A DNA stretch of 20,867 nt from an uncultured Prevotella sp. (GCA_958369755.1 CATXJC010000032.1:1-20867), one strand, 5' to 3'; counted from the first letter of the stretch, positions 1 through 7,270 are shown. Numbers and translations: made by a program. The notes: generated by a model not told the origin, from the letters alone.

Positions 1-119
1 AGCATGACTTCCTGCACGAGGTCTTCGGCATTGTCGTCACTCTCAGTCAACCTTAACGCATACGCTTTCAAGTTGCTGCGCATCGGTAGGATGATATGTT
101 TGAATTCTTCTGTTCTCAT
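1..119 (-). CDS. ECF-type RNA polymerase sigma factor, N-terminal part (cut by window edge)
   Basis: Read on the minus strand from ATG at 117-119, the frame stays open to the window edge and gives about 39 residues beginning MRTEEFKHIILPMRSNLK. It ends in an acidic stretch (ESDDNAEDLVQEVM) matching the start of sigma-70 region 2 in ECF-type factors, where a D/E-A-E-D-x-V-Q-E-V/T helix is typical. ECF factors recruit RNA polymerase to particular promoters, and Bacteroidota carry many of them. Neither its target genes nor an anti-sigma partner can be told, because everything downstream is outside the window. It is divergent from the lactate permease, and no TAnnTTTG element is visible in front of it. 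The identification rests on this short N-terminal match only. Confidence 0.7.
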   Translation of the reverse strand, partial: MRTEEFKHIILPMRSNLKAYALRLTESDDNAEDLVQEVM

Positions 120-214
120 AACCTTAACACTCTATAGACGTATGAAATTGAAAAATCGGACATCTTAAAAAAGATTTTTTTCAAAAAATGCTTTCTTTTT
201 TCAAAGAAAAATAG

Positions 215-222
215 TATTTTTG
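215..222 (+). promoter_or_regulatory. Bacteroidota -7 promoter element for the lactate permease
   Basis: TATTTTTG fits the Bacteroidota sigma-ABfr -7 consensus TAnnTTTG and is followed by C at 223. It lies 52 bases before the ATG at 275, giving a leader of about 45 bases. No clear -33 TTTG is visible 19-21 bases upstream; that stretch is T-rich. Confidence 0.55.
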
Positions 223-274
223 CAAGTGAAACATAAAATTTAGCAATCGAAAACATTAAAAAACTGAATGGCTT

Positions 275-1855
275 ATGGCATCAATCGTTTCTATTATTCC
301 CATCGTGTTGCTGTTCATCCTGATGCTCGGCTTCAAGATGGCAGGTCATAAAAGCGCCTTGCTGACGCTCGTAATTACCGTGCTGCTTGCTCTCTTCGCT
401 GCTTCGCCGCTGGGCATGATTGCCCCGGAACATGCGCAGGATAGCGTGATCGCCCTGACGGGATGGGCGGTGGTGGAAGGCATCCTGAAGGCGGTATTCC
501 CGATTCTCATCATCATCCTGATGGCTATCTACAGCTATAATATCCTGGTGGAAAGCAAGCAGATAGAGGTGATCAAGAGGCAGTTTACATCGATTACCGA
601 TGATAAAGGACTGCTCGTGCTGCTCCTCGTATGGGGATTCGGCGGACTGCTCGAAGGTATGGCGGGCTTCGGAACGGCGGTGGCGATACCTGCCGCTATC
701 CTCATCGGACTCGGCTTCAAACCGATGTTCTCGGCTCTGGTTTCCTTAATCGGTAATACCGTGGCTACGGGATTTGGTGCCGTGGGCGTGCCGGTTACTA
801 CGCTCTGTAACGAGGTGGCGGAAAGCGGATCGGCTTCGGCGGCACAGATTTGCGAGACTTCGGCTTTCGCCATTATCCAGCTGGCACCTCTCTTTATCAT
901 CCTGCCTTTCATCATCCTGACGCTTACCGATAAGCACAATCTTATCAAGAATCTCATCATCGCCCTCTGGGTGGGAGTGATTTCCGTGGTAGTGCAGTTT
1001 GTCTGCGGCTATTATCTCGGTTCGGAGACACCAGCCATCATCGGTTCGCTGGCAGCCATTATTGCCATCATCGCATACGCCAAGGTGTTTGCCAGAAAGA
1101 GCAAGGTGCAGGATAAGGAAACCTTTACGCTTGGCGAGAGCCTGAAGGCATGGAGCGTTTACCTCTTTATATTGATATTCATCCTGGTTTCCGGAGCGCT
1201 CTGTCCTCCGGTCAATGCTTTCCTCAAGAGTCATCTGGTGAGTGCGGTTCATCTGCCTGTGCTCGACAGCACCTTTAAGTTTGGCTGGATTTCCAATGCG
1301 GGCTTGATGCTCTTCCTGGGTGCTACGATTGGTGGATTGGTTCAGGGATTGAGCCTCAAGAGATTGATGGTGATTCTTGCCCGTACCACGGTGAATCTGC
1401 GCAAGACGGTGGTGACCATCTGTTCGCTGATAGCCCTGGCGAGTGTGATGAACTATTCGGGAATGATTACTTCCATCGCCTCAGGTCTGGTGGCAGTAAC
1501 GGGAAATTTCTATCCTCTGGTTGCGCCGATGATTGGTGCCATCGGAACCTTCGTTACGGGTTCTGATACCTCTTCGAATATCCTCTTTGCCAAGCTTCAG
1601 GCTCATGTAGCCAACCAGTTGGGAATGACAGGACAGAGCACATTCTTTGGTATGGAGGGCGGTCAGGAGAACTGGCTGGTTGCTGCCAATACCACGGGAG
1701 CCACGGGTGGCAAGATGATCAGTCCGCAGAGCATCGCCATCGCTACTGCAGCCTGCGATATGGAGGGGAAGGATGGAGAGATTCTCCGTTCGGCAATCCC
1801 ATACGCCCTGCTGTATATCGTATTGGGCGGATTGATGGTTTACTTCGGTTGCTGA
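275..1855 (+). CDS. lctP: L-lactate permease (LctP/LldP family)
   Basis: This is an inner-membrane transporter of the lactate permease family (LldP/LctP/GlcA), predicted to move lactate, and perhaps glycolate, with protons. The 526 residues are close to the usual 530-560 and are almost wholly hydrophobic, with about 12 or more membrane segments. The family signature is clear at residues 121-140 (GFGGLLEGMAGFGTAVAIP), followed by SLIGNTVATGFGAVGVPVTT. A second conserved block near the C-terminus contains TGSDTSSNILFAKLQ and NTTGATGGKMISPQSIAIA. The ATG at 275 was chosen because it starts directly with a membrane segment; an ATG at 268 is out of frame. It appears monocistronic, with a strong hairpin 21 bases after the stop. 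No lactate dehydrogenase or lactate-utilisation genes lie next to it, so direction and substrate rest on family membership. Confidence 0.93.
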   Translation: MASIVSIIPIVLLFILMLGFKMAGHKSALLTLVITVLLALFAASPLGMIAPEHAQDSVIALTGWAVVEGILKAVFPILIIILMAIYSYNILVESKQIEVIKRQFTSITDDKGLLVLLLVWGFGGLLEGMAGFGTAVAIPAAILIGLGFKPMFSALVSLIGNTVATGFGAVGVPVTTLCNEVAESGSASAAQICETSAFAIIQLAPLFIILPFIILTLTDKHNLIKNLIIALWVGVISVVVQFVCGYYLGSETPAIIGSLAAIIAIIAYAKVFARKSKVQDKETFTLGESLKAWSVYLFILIFILVSGALCPPVNAFLKSHLVSAVHLPVLDSTFKFGWISNAGLMLFLGATIGGLVQGLSLKRLMVILARTTVNLRKTVVTICSLIALASVMNYSGMITSIASGLVAVTGNFYPLVAPMIGAIGTFVTGSDTSSNILFAKLQAHVANQLGMTGQSTFFGMEGGQENWLVAANTTGATGGKMISPQSIAIATAACDMEGKDGEILRSAIPYALLYIVLGGLMVYFGC

Positions 1856-1876
1856 TCTTCTTTTCTTATATAACAA

Positions 1877-1920
1877 AAACTGTCCTCATCTGTTATCTCA
1901 GATGGGGACAGTTTCAGTTT
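1877..1920. terminator. Bidirectional intrinsic terminator between lctP and the DMT transporter
   Basis: A 16-bp stem (1877-1892 with 1899-1914, one G-T wobble) encloses a 6-base loop TTATCT. On the plus strand it is followed by CAGTTTT. On the minus strand it is followed by TTTTTG. It can therefore serve lctP and act as a backstop for the minus-strand gene at 2064-3008. Confidence 0.85.
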
Positions 1921-1947
1921 TATAAATCGACATTAAAATATCTGCAA

Positions 1948-2034
1948 AGCTTTTGCCCTTTCAGGGCGACAGGCTTGCGCCCATCATTACCCAGGGTGTT
2001 ACCCTGGGCTAGGAGCTTCTGCCCTTTCAGGGCG
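1948..2034. repeat. Compact palindromic repeat element (REP/MITE-like)
   Basis: Two 21-base direct repeats, at 1948-1968 and 2014-2034, differ at one base and are spaced 66 bases apart. Each contains the small palindrome GCCCTTTCAGGGC. Between them is a third, stronger palindrome: CCCAGGGT (1990-1997), loop GTT, ACCCTGGG (2001-2008). The unit is much more GC-rich than its AT-rich surroundings and lies between two convergent genes. From memory, similar GCCCTTTCAGGGC / CCCAGGG..CCCTGGG units are dispersed in Bacteroidota genomes and are often mis-annotated as small hypothetical proteins. No transposase is adjacent. Copy number outside this window is unknown. Confidence 0.7.
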
Positions 2035-2063
2035 TGTAGCGTATATGATAAGCTTTTTATCTT

Positions 2064-3008
2064 TTACGCATGTCTTTTCTCGTAAGCCAGACTGTGGTCG
2101 TGCTTGTCGATATCATGCTTCGACTTGCTCTTTACTACGAGCCATACACCAGAGAATACGAGGATGGCGGCAATCGCCTGCATACCCTTGAATACGGCGA
2201 GACCTACGATGACACTCACGGTGACTGATACCAGCGGCTGCACATAGTTATATACACTCACCACGGTAGGGCGCAGAGTCTTCTGACCAATCATCATGCA
2301 GATGTAGCCCAGATACGTGCCGAAGAGAACCACGTAGCCCGTTTCCCACCAGGTGCTCATCGGAACATGGGCAAAGTCGATGCTCATCACGTGGCTGATG
2401 GTGAAAGGCCATATCAGGACGGTTGCCCAGAGGAACATCCACTTGTTGATGGTGAAGAGCGAATACTTAGACAGCAGGTTCTTGAAGAGCGACAGGTAGA
2501 GGGCGAAAGAAAGCTGCGCCGACATACAGAGCAGGTCACCCCAGATGTTTCCCACTTTGGCATTGCCTGCTGTGGCACTTGTCGTGATGATGATGACAGC
2601 ACCAGCACATCCCATCAGCACGCCGAGCGCCTTCTTCCAGGTGATAGGCTCCTTCAATATCAGGAAGGAGAGAATCATGGCGAAGATAGGCATCGAGGTG
2701 GTCATAATGCTGGAATTGCTAGGCGAGGTCATGTTCAGACCGATGGTGTAAGAACACTGGTTGAACACGAGGGCGAAGAGCCCGGCAGCAGCAAACTTGA
2801 AGATGTCTTTTACTGGAACATGCTCTTTCTTGGTGAAGAGCGAGGTGAGCCAGAAGAGGAGGGCACCACCCAATACACGGAAGCTCACCAGGTCGATGCC
2901 GTCGATGCCGTGAAGCATGGCATCCTTGCCTACGGGAGCCATCAGTCCCCAGAATGCACCGGAACAGAAGAGGCACAGGTGGGCGATAAGAGGTCGTTTG
3001 TTATCCAT
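2064..3008 (-). CDS. EamA/DMT-family transporter (RhaT-like)
   Basis: This is a 314-residue inner-membrane protein of the drug/metabolite transporter superfamily, made of two EamA repeats with about 10 membrane helices in all. The first repeat opens with LCLFCSGAFWGLMAPVGKDA and includes SFRVLGGALLFWLTSLF. The second starts near GDLLCMSAQLSFALYLSLF and ends with the conserved block YNYVQPLVSVTVSVIVG. Family members export amino acids, metabolites or drugs, and nothing here fixes the substrate. The start is ATG at 3006-3008, followed by MDNKRPLIAH and then the first helix. A charged, Lys/His-rich tail (SKSKHDIDKHDHSLAYEKRHA) follows the last helix. It is divergent from the ATPase/DUF4435 pair and convergent with lctP. 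Confidence 0.9.
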   Translation of the reverse strand: MDNKRPLIAHLCLFCSGAFWGLMAPVGKDAMLHGIDGIDLVSFRVLGGALLFWLTSLFTKKEHVPVKDIFKFAAAGLFALVFNQCSYTIGLNMTSPSNSSIMTTSMPIFAMILSFLILKEPITWKKALGVLMGCAGAVIIITTSATAGNAKVGNIWGDLLCMSAQLSFALYLSLFKNLLSKYSLFTINKWMFLWATVLIWPFTISHVMSIDFAHVPMSTWWETGYVVLFGTYLGYICMMIGQKTLRPTVVSVYNYVQPLVSVTVSVIVGLAVFKGMQAIAAILVFSGVWLVVKSKSKHDIDKHDHSLAYEKRHA

Positions 3009-3057
3009 TTTTCCTTATTTCTATTTAAATCTTCTTTATTTTGAATAAAATCGAGTG

Positions 3058-3065
3058 CAAAGGTA
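3058..3065 (-). promoter_or_regulatory. -7 promoter element for the DMT transporter
   Basis: On the minus strand this reads TACCTTTG followed by CA, a match to TAnnTTTG. It lies about 50 bases before the ATG of the DMT transporter gene. Only 21 bases separate it from the divergent plus-strand element at 3087-3094, so the two promoters must share upstream DNA. Confidence 0.6.
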
Positions 3066-3086
3066 CAAAAATTCGAGGAAATTTGC

Positions 3087-3094
3087 TATATTTG
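3087..3094 (+). promoter_or_regulatory. -7 promoter element for the ATPase/DUF4435 operon
   Basis: TATATTTG followed by C matches TAnnTTTG and lies 89 bases upstream of the ATG at 3183. It is back to back with the minus-strand element at 3058-3065. The intervening leader carries the 8-base repeat at 3109-3133. Confidence 0.5.
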
Positions 3095-3108
3095 CGGTAT
3101 ATTTTTTA

Positions 3109-3133
3109 GAAGTTAAAGAAGTTAAGAAGTTAA
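3109..3133 (+). repeat. Short tandem repeat GAAGTTAA x3 in the ATPase leader
   Basis: Three consecutive units of GAAGTTAA are present, the first carrying one extra A. They lie in the untranslated leader between the predicted promoter at 3087-3094 and the ATPase start. Arrays of this kind can change in unit number by slippage. Confidence 0.7.
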
Positions 3134-3182
3134 GACTATCGTTGTTTTCAGTTCTTGACGATTAAAGATAGGAGAATATCTT

Positions 3183-3998
3183 ATGCAGAAATATGCTGAT
3201 TATATCAAACAGATAGAGATAGAATCTCTCTGGAGCGGTACCAAACATATTCTTTGGAACCTCGACCGCCGTGTCAATATCCTGAGTGGTGTAAACGGCG
3301 TGGGCAAGAGTACTATATTAAATAAGGTGGTAAAGGGTCTGGCGGCTGGCGGTGAATTCCCTAGTCACATGATCAAAGGTGTGCATCTGAAGGTGGAGCC
3401 GGAGGAGGCAAAGTGGATTAGATATGATGTAATCCGCTCGGTAGATAGACCATTGATGAATGCCGAGATGATCAACAAGATAGACCTTACCCTGGTTACC
3501 GAACTCGACTGGCAGCTCTTCCAGCTGCAGCGCAAGTATCTGGATTACCAGGTGAACATCGGCAACCGCATCATCGCCGTCTTGCAGAGTGGCGAACCGG
3601 ATGCAGCCTTCAAGGCTCAGAAACTGAGCGAACCGAAGAAGATGTTCCAGGATATGGTAGATAATCTTTTCAAGGATACCGGCAAGACCATCATCCGTAC
3701 TGCCAACGAAATCCGCTTCAACCAGATAGGTGAGCAGCTCTCGCCTTATCAGCTCTCGGCTGGTGAGAAGCAGATTCTCGCCATCCTCCTTACCGTGCTG
3801 GTGGAGGACAACCAATCTTATGTCCTCTTTATGGATGAGCCGGAAATCAGCCTTCACTTCGAATGGCAGAAGCAGCTCATCGGTCTGGTACTGAAACTCA
3901 ATCCGAACATCCAGATCATCATGACCACCCACAGTCCTGCCGTGGTGATGGACGGATGGACCGACCGGGTGACGGATGTGAGCGACATCACAATATAA
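3183..3998 (+). CDS. Small ABC/AAA-type ATPase, AriA/OLD-like, partner of a DUF4435 protein
   Basis: This 271-residue soluble ATPase is of the SMC/RecF/OLD-like ABC type. Walker A is GVNGVGKST at residues 36-44. The ABC signature is LSAGEKQ at about 191-197. Walker B is FMDEPEISLH around 216-225, with catalytic Glu219, and the switch histidine lies in TTHSP (His250). The stretch between Walker A and the signature is only about 145 residues, so any coiled-coil insertion is small. AriA of known PARIS systems is, from memory, clearly longer. The start is supported by AGGAG about 8 bases before ATG. The stop is 16 bases before the DUF4435 gene, indicating a two-gene operon. In such pairs the ATPase is thought to sense a trigger and hold or activate the TOPRIM partner. 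Assignment to PARIS itself is inference; a housekeeping RecF/OLD-like role is possible. Confidence 0.85.
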   Translation: MQKYADYIKQIEIESLWSGTKHILWNLDRRVNILSGVNGVGKSTILNKVVKGLAAGGEFPSHMIKGVHLKVEPEEAKWIRYDVIRSVDRPLMNAEMINKIDLTLVTELDWQLFQLQRKYLDYQVNIGNRIIAVLQSGEPDAAFKAQKLSEPKKMFQDMVDNLFKDTGKTIIRTANEIRFNQIGEQLSPYQLSAGEKQILAILLTVLVEDNQSYVLFMDEPEISLHFEWQKQLIGLVLKLNPNIQIIMTTHSPAVVMDGWTDRVTDVSDITI

Positions 3999-4014
3999 GT
4001 GAAAAAGAAGTATT

Positions 4015-5016
4015 ATGGCTAAACGTTTAACCGATAATATCAATTCCCTCTACTTCGAGGCCGCCAACAAGATGACCTCGAAGAAGGCTCGGCGCAAGAT
4101 AGTGGCTTACGTCGAGAGCTACGATGATGTCTTCTTCTGGCGGTCGGTGCTGGGAAAGTTTGAGGATGAGACACGCTATTTCGAAATCCTGCTTCCTACC
4201 CGCAACAACCATCTCGACCGTGGCAAGAAGGCGGCTATCGGCAATATGCTCAAGGGGGTGGGCAAGGATATGATTGCCTGTGTGGATGCCGACTATGATT
4301 TCCTGCGGCAGGGTACTACCGAGGCTTCTCAGCTGATGCTGGAGAATCCTTATATCTTCCATACCTACGCTTATGCCATCGAGAATTTCCAGTGTTATTC
4401 CAAGGGTTTGCACGAAACCTGCGTGATGGTGACGTTGAACGATACCCATATCTTCGATTTCGAAAGATTCATGGAGGCGTATTCCCGTACGATATGGCCG
4501 CTCTTCGTGTGGCATCTTCTCTTCTATATCCGTCATCGCAAGATGTCGATGCATTTTGATATGGCAGAGTTCGACAAGGTCATCGTATTGCCATCGGTCA
4601 GAATCCAGGACCCTCAGCAGGCTATCAATTATCTAGCCAAGAAGGTGAGGGCGAAGCTTTTCCAGCTGGAGCGCCGCTTCAAGACGTTCAAGGATGAGCT
4701 GCCGGATATGATCCAGTATCTGAATAATCTGGGGGTAAACGAGCATAACACCTATTTATATATACAGGGTCATCATCTTTTCGACCTGGTGGTTTGCCCT
4801 TTGGTGCAGACGGTCTGCGATACCCTGCGCAATGTAAGGGAGAATGAAATCCGTGATAGGGCAGTTCATTCCGAGCAGGCACGGACAGAGATGGCATGCT
4901 ATGAGAACAGTCTGGGCAAGGTGAAAATGATGATGAAGAAGAACACCTTCTACCAGTTCTCTCCGGAATTCCAGAAGATTCAGAGGGACGTGGAGAAGTT
5001 TTTGAGTGAAGAGTGA
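4015..5016 (+). CDS. DUF4435 (TOPRIM-like) protein, AriB-like effector candidate
   Basis: This 333-residue protein looks like the DUF4435 family, which carries a TOPRIM-type nuclease core. The N-terminal block reads IVAYVESYDDVFFWRSVL, with Glu34 as the expected TOPRIM glutamate. It is followed by MIACVDADYDFL, with Asp91, Asp93 and Asp95 as the expected DxD metal-binding motif. A HTYAYAIENFQCY segment typical of the family comes next. The key acidic residues are therefore intact. In PARIS, AriB (DUF4435) is released by AriA when triggered and shuts down translation by cutting tRNA; here that is only an analogy. The gene starts 16 bases after the ATPase stop. Its TGA at 5014-5016 lies inside a 14-base word repeated twice more downstream. 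Base composition resembles the neighbours, so the pair does not look like a very recent arrival. Confidence 0.82.
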   Translation: MAKRLTDNINSLYFEAANKMTSKKARRKIVAYVESYDDVFFWRSVLGKFEDETRYFEILLPTRNNHLDRGKKAAIGNMLKGVGKDMIACVDADYDFLRQGTTEASQLMLENPYIFHTYAYAIENFQCYSKGLHETCVMVTLNDTHIFDFERFMEAYSRTIWPLFVWHLLFYIRHRKMSMHFDMAEFDKVIVLPSVRIQDPQQAINYLAKKVRAKLFQLERRFKTFKDELPDMIQYLNNLGVNEHNTYLYIQGHHLFDLVVCPLVQTVCDTLRNVRENEIRDRAVHSEQARTEMACYENSLGKVKMMMKKNTFYQFSPEFQKIQRDVEKFLSEE

Positions 5017-5052
5017 AGAATTGAAAATCGGCGACCGAGAGGAAGCCAACAG

Positions 5053-5100
5053 AAGAGTGAAGAATTCATGTGCAATGCCTATTGAATTCTTCACTCTTTT
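5053..5100. terminator. Terminator between the DUF4435 gene and the RhuM gene
   Basis: A perfect 16-bp stem (AAGAGTGAAGAATTCA at 5053-5068 with 5083-5098) closes a 14-base loop and runs into TTTT on the plus strand. It sits between two convergent genes. The stem arm is a further copy of the word AAGAGTGAAGAATT that also spans the DUF4435 stop codon (5009-5022). Confidence 0.75.
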
Positions 5101-5110
5101 GCTATAAGTA

Positions 5111-6130
5111 TTAGCTATCTGCTTTATCTCTGTCATCGGACAATCGTTTCCGCTCTCTTTCAAAGTTTTCTAGGAAATGAATTTCTACAGGAGAAAGGTC
5201 ATCCTTTGTTCGTTCTTTGAATTTGTCGTATTCAGTATCAGCCTTTTCCTTTGCCAACTTTGCAGATATCTTACCTGCATGGGTAAGTATGTCTTTTCGA
5301 GAGATACGGAGAAAGTCGTCTAGTATGTTAATCCAGTCCTTCATATACATTGGGCGATGCTCTTCTGCCTGCATTTCTGCAAAGTCAAGATAGAGACTCA
5401 CGATGCGATTCAGCGATTTAATCTCGTCTTGTGTGAGATAATTCTTCGCAATCTCGGCTTCTGGCTTTGTAGGCATAGCGCCTGACCAAGTGGTGAGTCC
5501 CATGAAATCTTTTTGGGCATCTGCACGTTCATAGATGATTTCCGCTGCGGTATGCCCATGTACAGAATAGTGCATTTTGTTTTGTACCGTCTTGAAGAAC
5601 TTTTGGGTCATTTCCACACGAGGGTCATAGTCGATACTGAGCGCATAGATTTCCAGAACCTTGCGATAGAATACCTTTTCACTAGAACGGATGTCCCTAA
5701 TTCTTGCTAGAAGTTCATCGAAATAGTTACCGCCGCCTGCACGTTTCAATAAGTCGTCGTTTAAGGCAAACCCCTTCACGATATACTCCTTTAGCACCTT
5801 GGTTGCCCAAATTCGGAATTGTACACCGCGATAAGAATGAACACGATAGCCTACGCTGATAATCATGTCGAGGTTGTAATAAGTAATCTGTCTCTCTACG
5901 TGGCGTTTTCCTTCATTTTGAACTGTTGCAAAATTTGCAATAGTTGAATCCGCTAACAACTCCCCCTCTTCCAGTACATTCTTAATGTGTCTGGAAATGG
6001 TGGATTTGTTGCGTTGGAAAAGCTCTGCCATTTGGTCGAGTGACAACCAAACGGTATCGTCTTGCAACTTTACCTCTATCTTTGATTCTCCATCGGGAGT
6101 TTGATATAATAGAAATTGTCCTTTGTCCAT
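5111..6130 (-). CDS. RhuM family protein (virulence RhuM family)
   Basis: This is a soluble 339-residue protein of the RhuM family, named after Salmonella SPI-3 RhuM; its molecular function is not established. Residues 27-50 (VWLSLDQMAELFQRNKSTIS...) look like a helix-turn-helix. The family core follows at about 80-122 (ERQITYYNLDMIISVGYR, then WATKVLKEYIVKGF). The C-terminal half is charged and helical. The frame is open further upstream to 6238, but the start is placed at ATG 6128-6130. An AAAGGAGA Shine-Dalgarno lies just upstream of it, and the added 36 residues would cross the region next to the manA terminator and look non-coding. The gene is visibly more AT-rich than its neighbours and its Shine-Dalgarno is unusually strong for this genome. 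Both suggest transfer. RhuM genes often sit near restriction-modification or other defence genes, so its place beside the ATPase/DUF4435 pair is notable. Confidence 0.85.
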   Translation of the reverse strand: MDKGQFLLYQTPDGESKIEVKLQDDTVWLSLDQMAELFQRNKSTISRHIKNVLEEGELLADSTIANFATVQNEGKRHVERQITYYNLDMIISVGYRVHSYRGVQFRIWATKVLKEYIVKGFALNDDLLKRAGGGNYFDELLARIRDIRSSEKVFYRKVLEIYALSIDYDPRVEMTQKFFKTVQNKMHYSVHGHTAAEIIYERADAQKDFMGLTTWSGAMPTKPEAEIAKNYLTQDEIKSLNRIVSLYLDFAEMQAEEHRPMYMKDWINILDDFLRISRKDILTHAGKISAKLAKEKADTEYDKFKERTKDDLSPVEIHFLENFERERKRLSDDRDKADS

Positions 6131-6187
6131 GTTCGTATCTCCTTTATTCTTCAAAGTTGAGTTTTGGCAGAGATTCAATAGTTTAAT

Positions 6188-6226
6188 AAAAAGGTTCGCA
6201 AGGCAATAAAACTTGCGAGCCTTTTT
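6188..6226 (-). terminator. Intrinsic terminator after manA (GGCTCGCAAG family)
   Basis: A 15-bp stem (6188-6202 with 6212-6226, one G-T wobble) has a 9-base loop. It begins 15 bases beyond the manA stop and ends in a T-run on the minus strand. The arm contains GGCTCGCAAG (one arm GGTTCGCAAG), the same word as in the terminators at 15056-15090 and 20588-20625. Confidence 0.85.
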
Positions 6227-6240
6227 ATTTCTTTTCATTT

Positions 6241-7203
6241 TTATACGTATGTCTCCAGGAACTTCAAGGTTCCTTCTACCTTCAATGTCTGGGTAGAGGC
6301 TGGCACAACGATGCTCTCGCCGCCCTGCAGGGTAATCTCGTTACCCTCGTTGTCGGTAATCTTAGCCTCACCCTTCAAGCCAATCAGAATCACGAAGCTG
6401 TCCAACTCTGAATAATCCAGGGTCATTGGCTCATCGAGATCATAAACGGCAGTGGTGAAGTAAGGGCACTGTACCATGCTAACACCCTGGTTCTTGGCAG
6501 GAGTGTAGTTCTGGCGATAGTCTGCCAATACGGTGTAGTCGATGCACTCAGATGCTTCCTTGGTGTGGAGCTGGCGATAGTTGCCATCCTTGTCCTTGCG
6601 CTTGAAATCGTAGATGCGATAGGTAACATCGCTGGTCTGCTGAATCTCGGCAACGAAACAGCCTGTTCCGATGGCGTGGATTCTTCCGGCAGGAATGAAG
6701 AAGCAGTCATCCTCCTTCACGTTATACTGAGCCAGGGCATCGGTGATGGTATCATTCTCCACCATCTCCTTGTACTGCTCAGGAGTAATCTGCATCTTCA
6801 AGCCGTTGTAGAGCTTGGCATCCGGCTCGCTTGGCAGCGCATACCACATCTCGGTCTTGCCGCGCTCCTTACCCTGCTTCTTGGCAATTTCGTCATTAGG
6901 ATGTACCTGGATAGAAAGGTCGGTATTGGCATCGATAAACTTGATGAGCAGTGGAAACTCGTTTCCAAAACGCTTATAGTTATCTGCACCGAGGAAATTC
7001 TCCTTCAATTCAGCAACAACCTCATTGAGCTTCTTGCCCTTCATCTCGCCGTCGGCTACGATGCTCTCGTTGCCAGGAACACCTGAGATTTCCCAACTCT
7101 CGCCAACTTTCTCCTGTTTGATGTCAAGATGCTTGAAGGCGATGATCTTGTTTCCACCCCAAATGGTGGACTTCAATAGCGGTTCAAATTTTAATGGTTT
7201 CAT
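6241..7203 (-). CDS. manA: Mannose-6-phosphate isomerase, class I (short form)
   Basis: This cytoplasmic zinc enzyme interconverts mannose-6-phosphate and fructose-6-phosphate, linking mannose use and GDP-sugar supply to glycolysis. The 320 residues match the short, Bacillus-type class I enzyme. The expected metal ligands are visible: Gln99 and His101 in SIQVHPND, Glu118 in KTEMWY, and His176 in PAGRIHAIG. The conserved GCFVAEIQQTSDVTYRIYDF block follows with the catalytic-region Arg196. The N-terminus has the expected KPLKFEPLLKSTIWGG. It lies 67 bases downstream of trkH on the same strand. No TAnnTTTG element is visible in that gap, so it may be read through from dxs-trkA-trkH or use a weak promoter. 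It ends at a strong hairpin. Confidence 0.95.
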   Translation of the reverse strand: MKPLKFEPLLKSTIWGGNKIIAFKHLDIKQEKVGESWEISGVPGNESIVADGEMKGKKLNEVVAELKENFLGADNYKRFGNEFPLLIKFIDANTDLSIQVHPNDEIAKKQGKERGKTEMWYALPSEPDAKLYNGLKMQITPEQYKEMVENDTITDALAQYNVKEDDCFFIPAGRIHAIGTGCFVAEIQQTSDVTYRIYDFKRKDKDGNYRQLHTKEASECIDYTVLADYRQNYTPAKNQGVSMVQCPYFTTAVYDLDEPMTLDYSELDSFVILIGLKGEAKITDNEGNEITLQGGESIVVPASTQTLKVEGTLKFLETYV

Positions 7204-7270
7204 AATTTTATTGAATTAGTTGATTAAATGTTTATTGTCTAGGATTTCCTGTACCTGCCTCCTGCGGAAA

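Noticed and set aside
1849..2085. A 78-residue plus-strand frame after lctP
   Set aside because: It is made of the terminator and the palindromic repeat element and overlaps the end of the DMT transporter gene; it is not protein-like.
6131..6238. A 36-residue upstream extension of the RhuM protein
   Set aside because: A strong Shine-Dalgarno fits the internal ATG at 6128-6130, and the family similarity begins there. The extension runs up to the manA terminator.
7204..7270. A terminator or promoter between trkH and manA
   Set aside because: CCTGC-rich bases near 7250-7266 do not form a convincing hairpin with a T-run, and no TAnnTTTG is visible on the minus strand.
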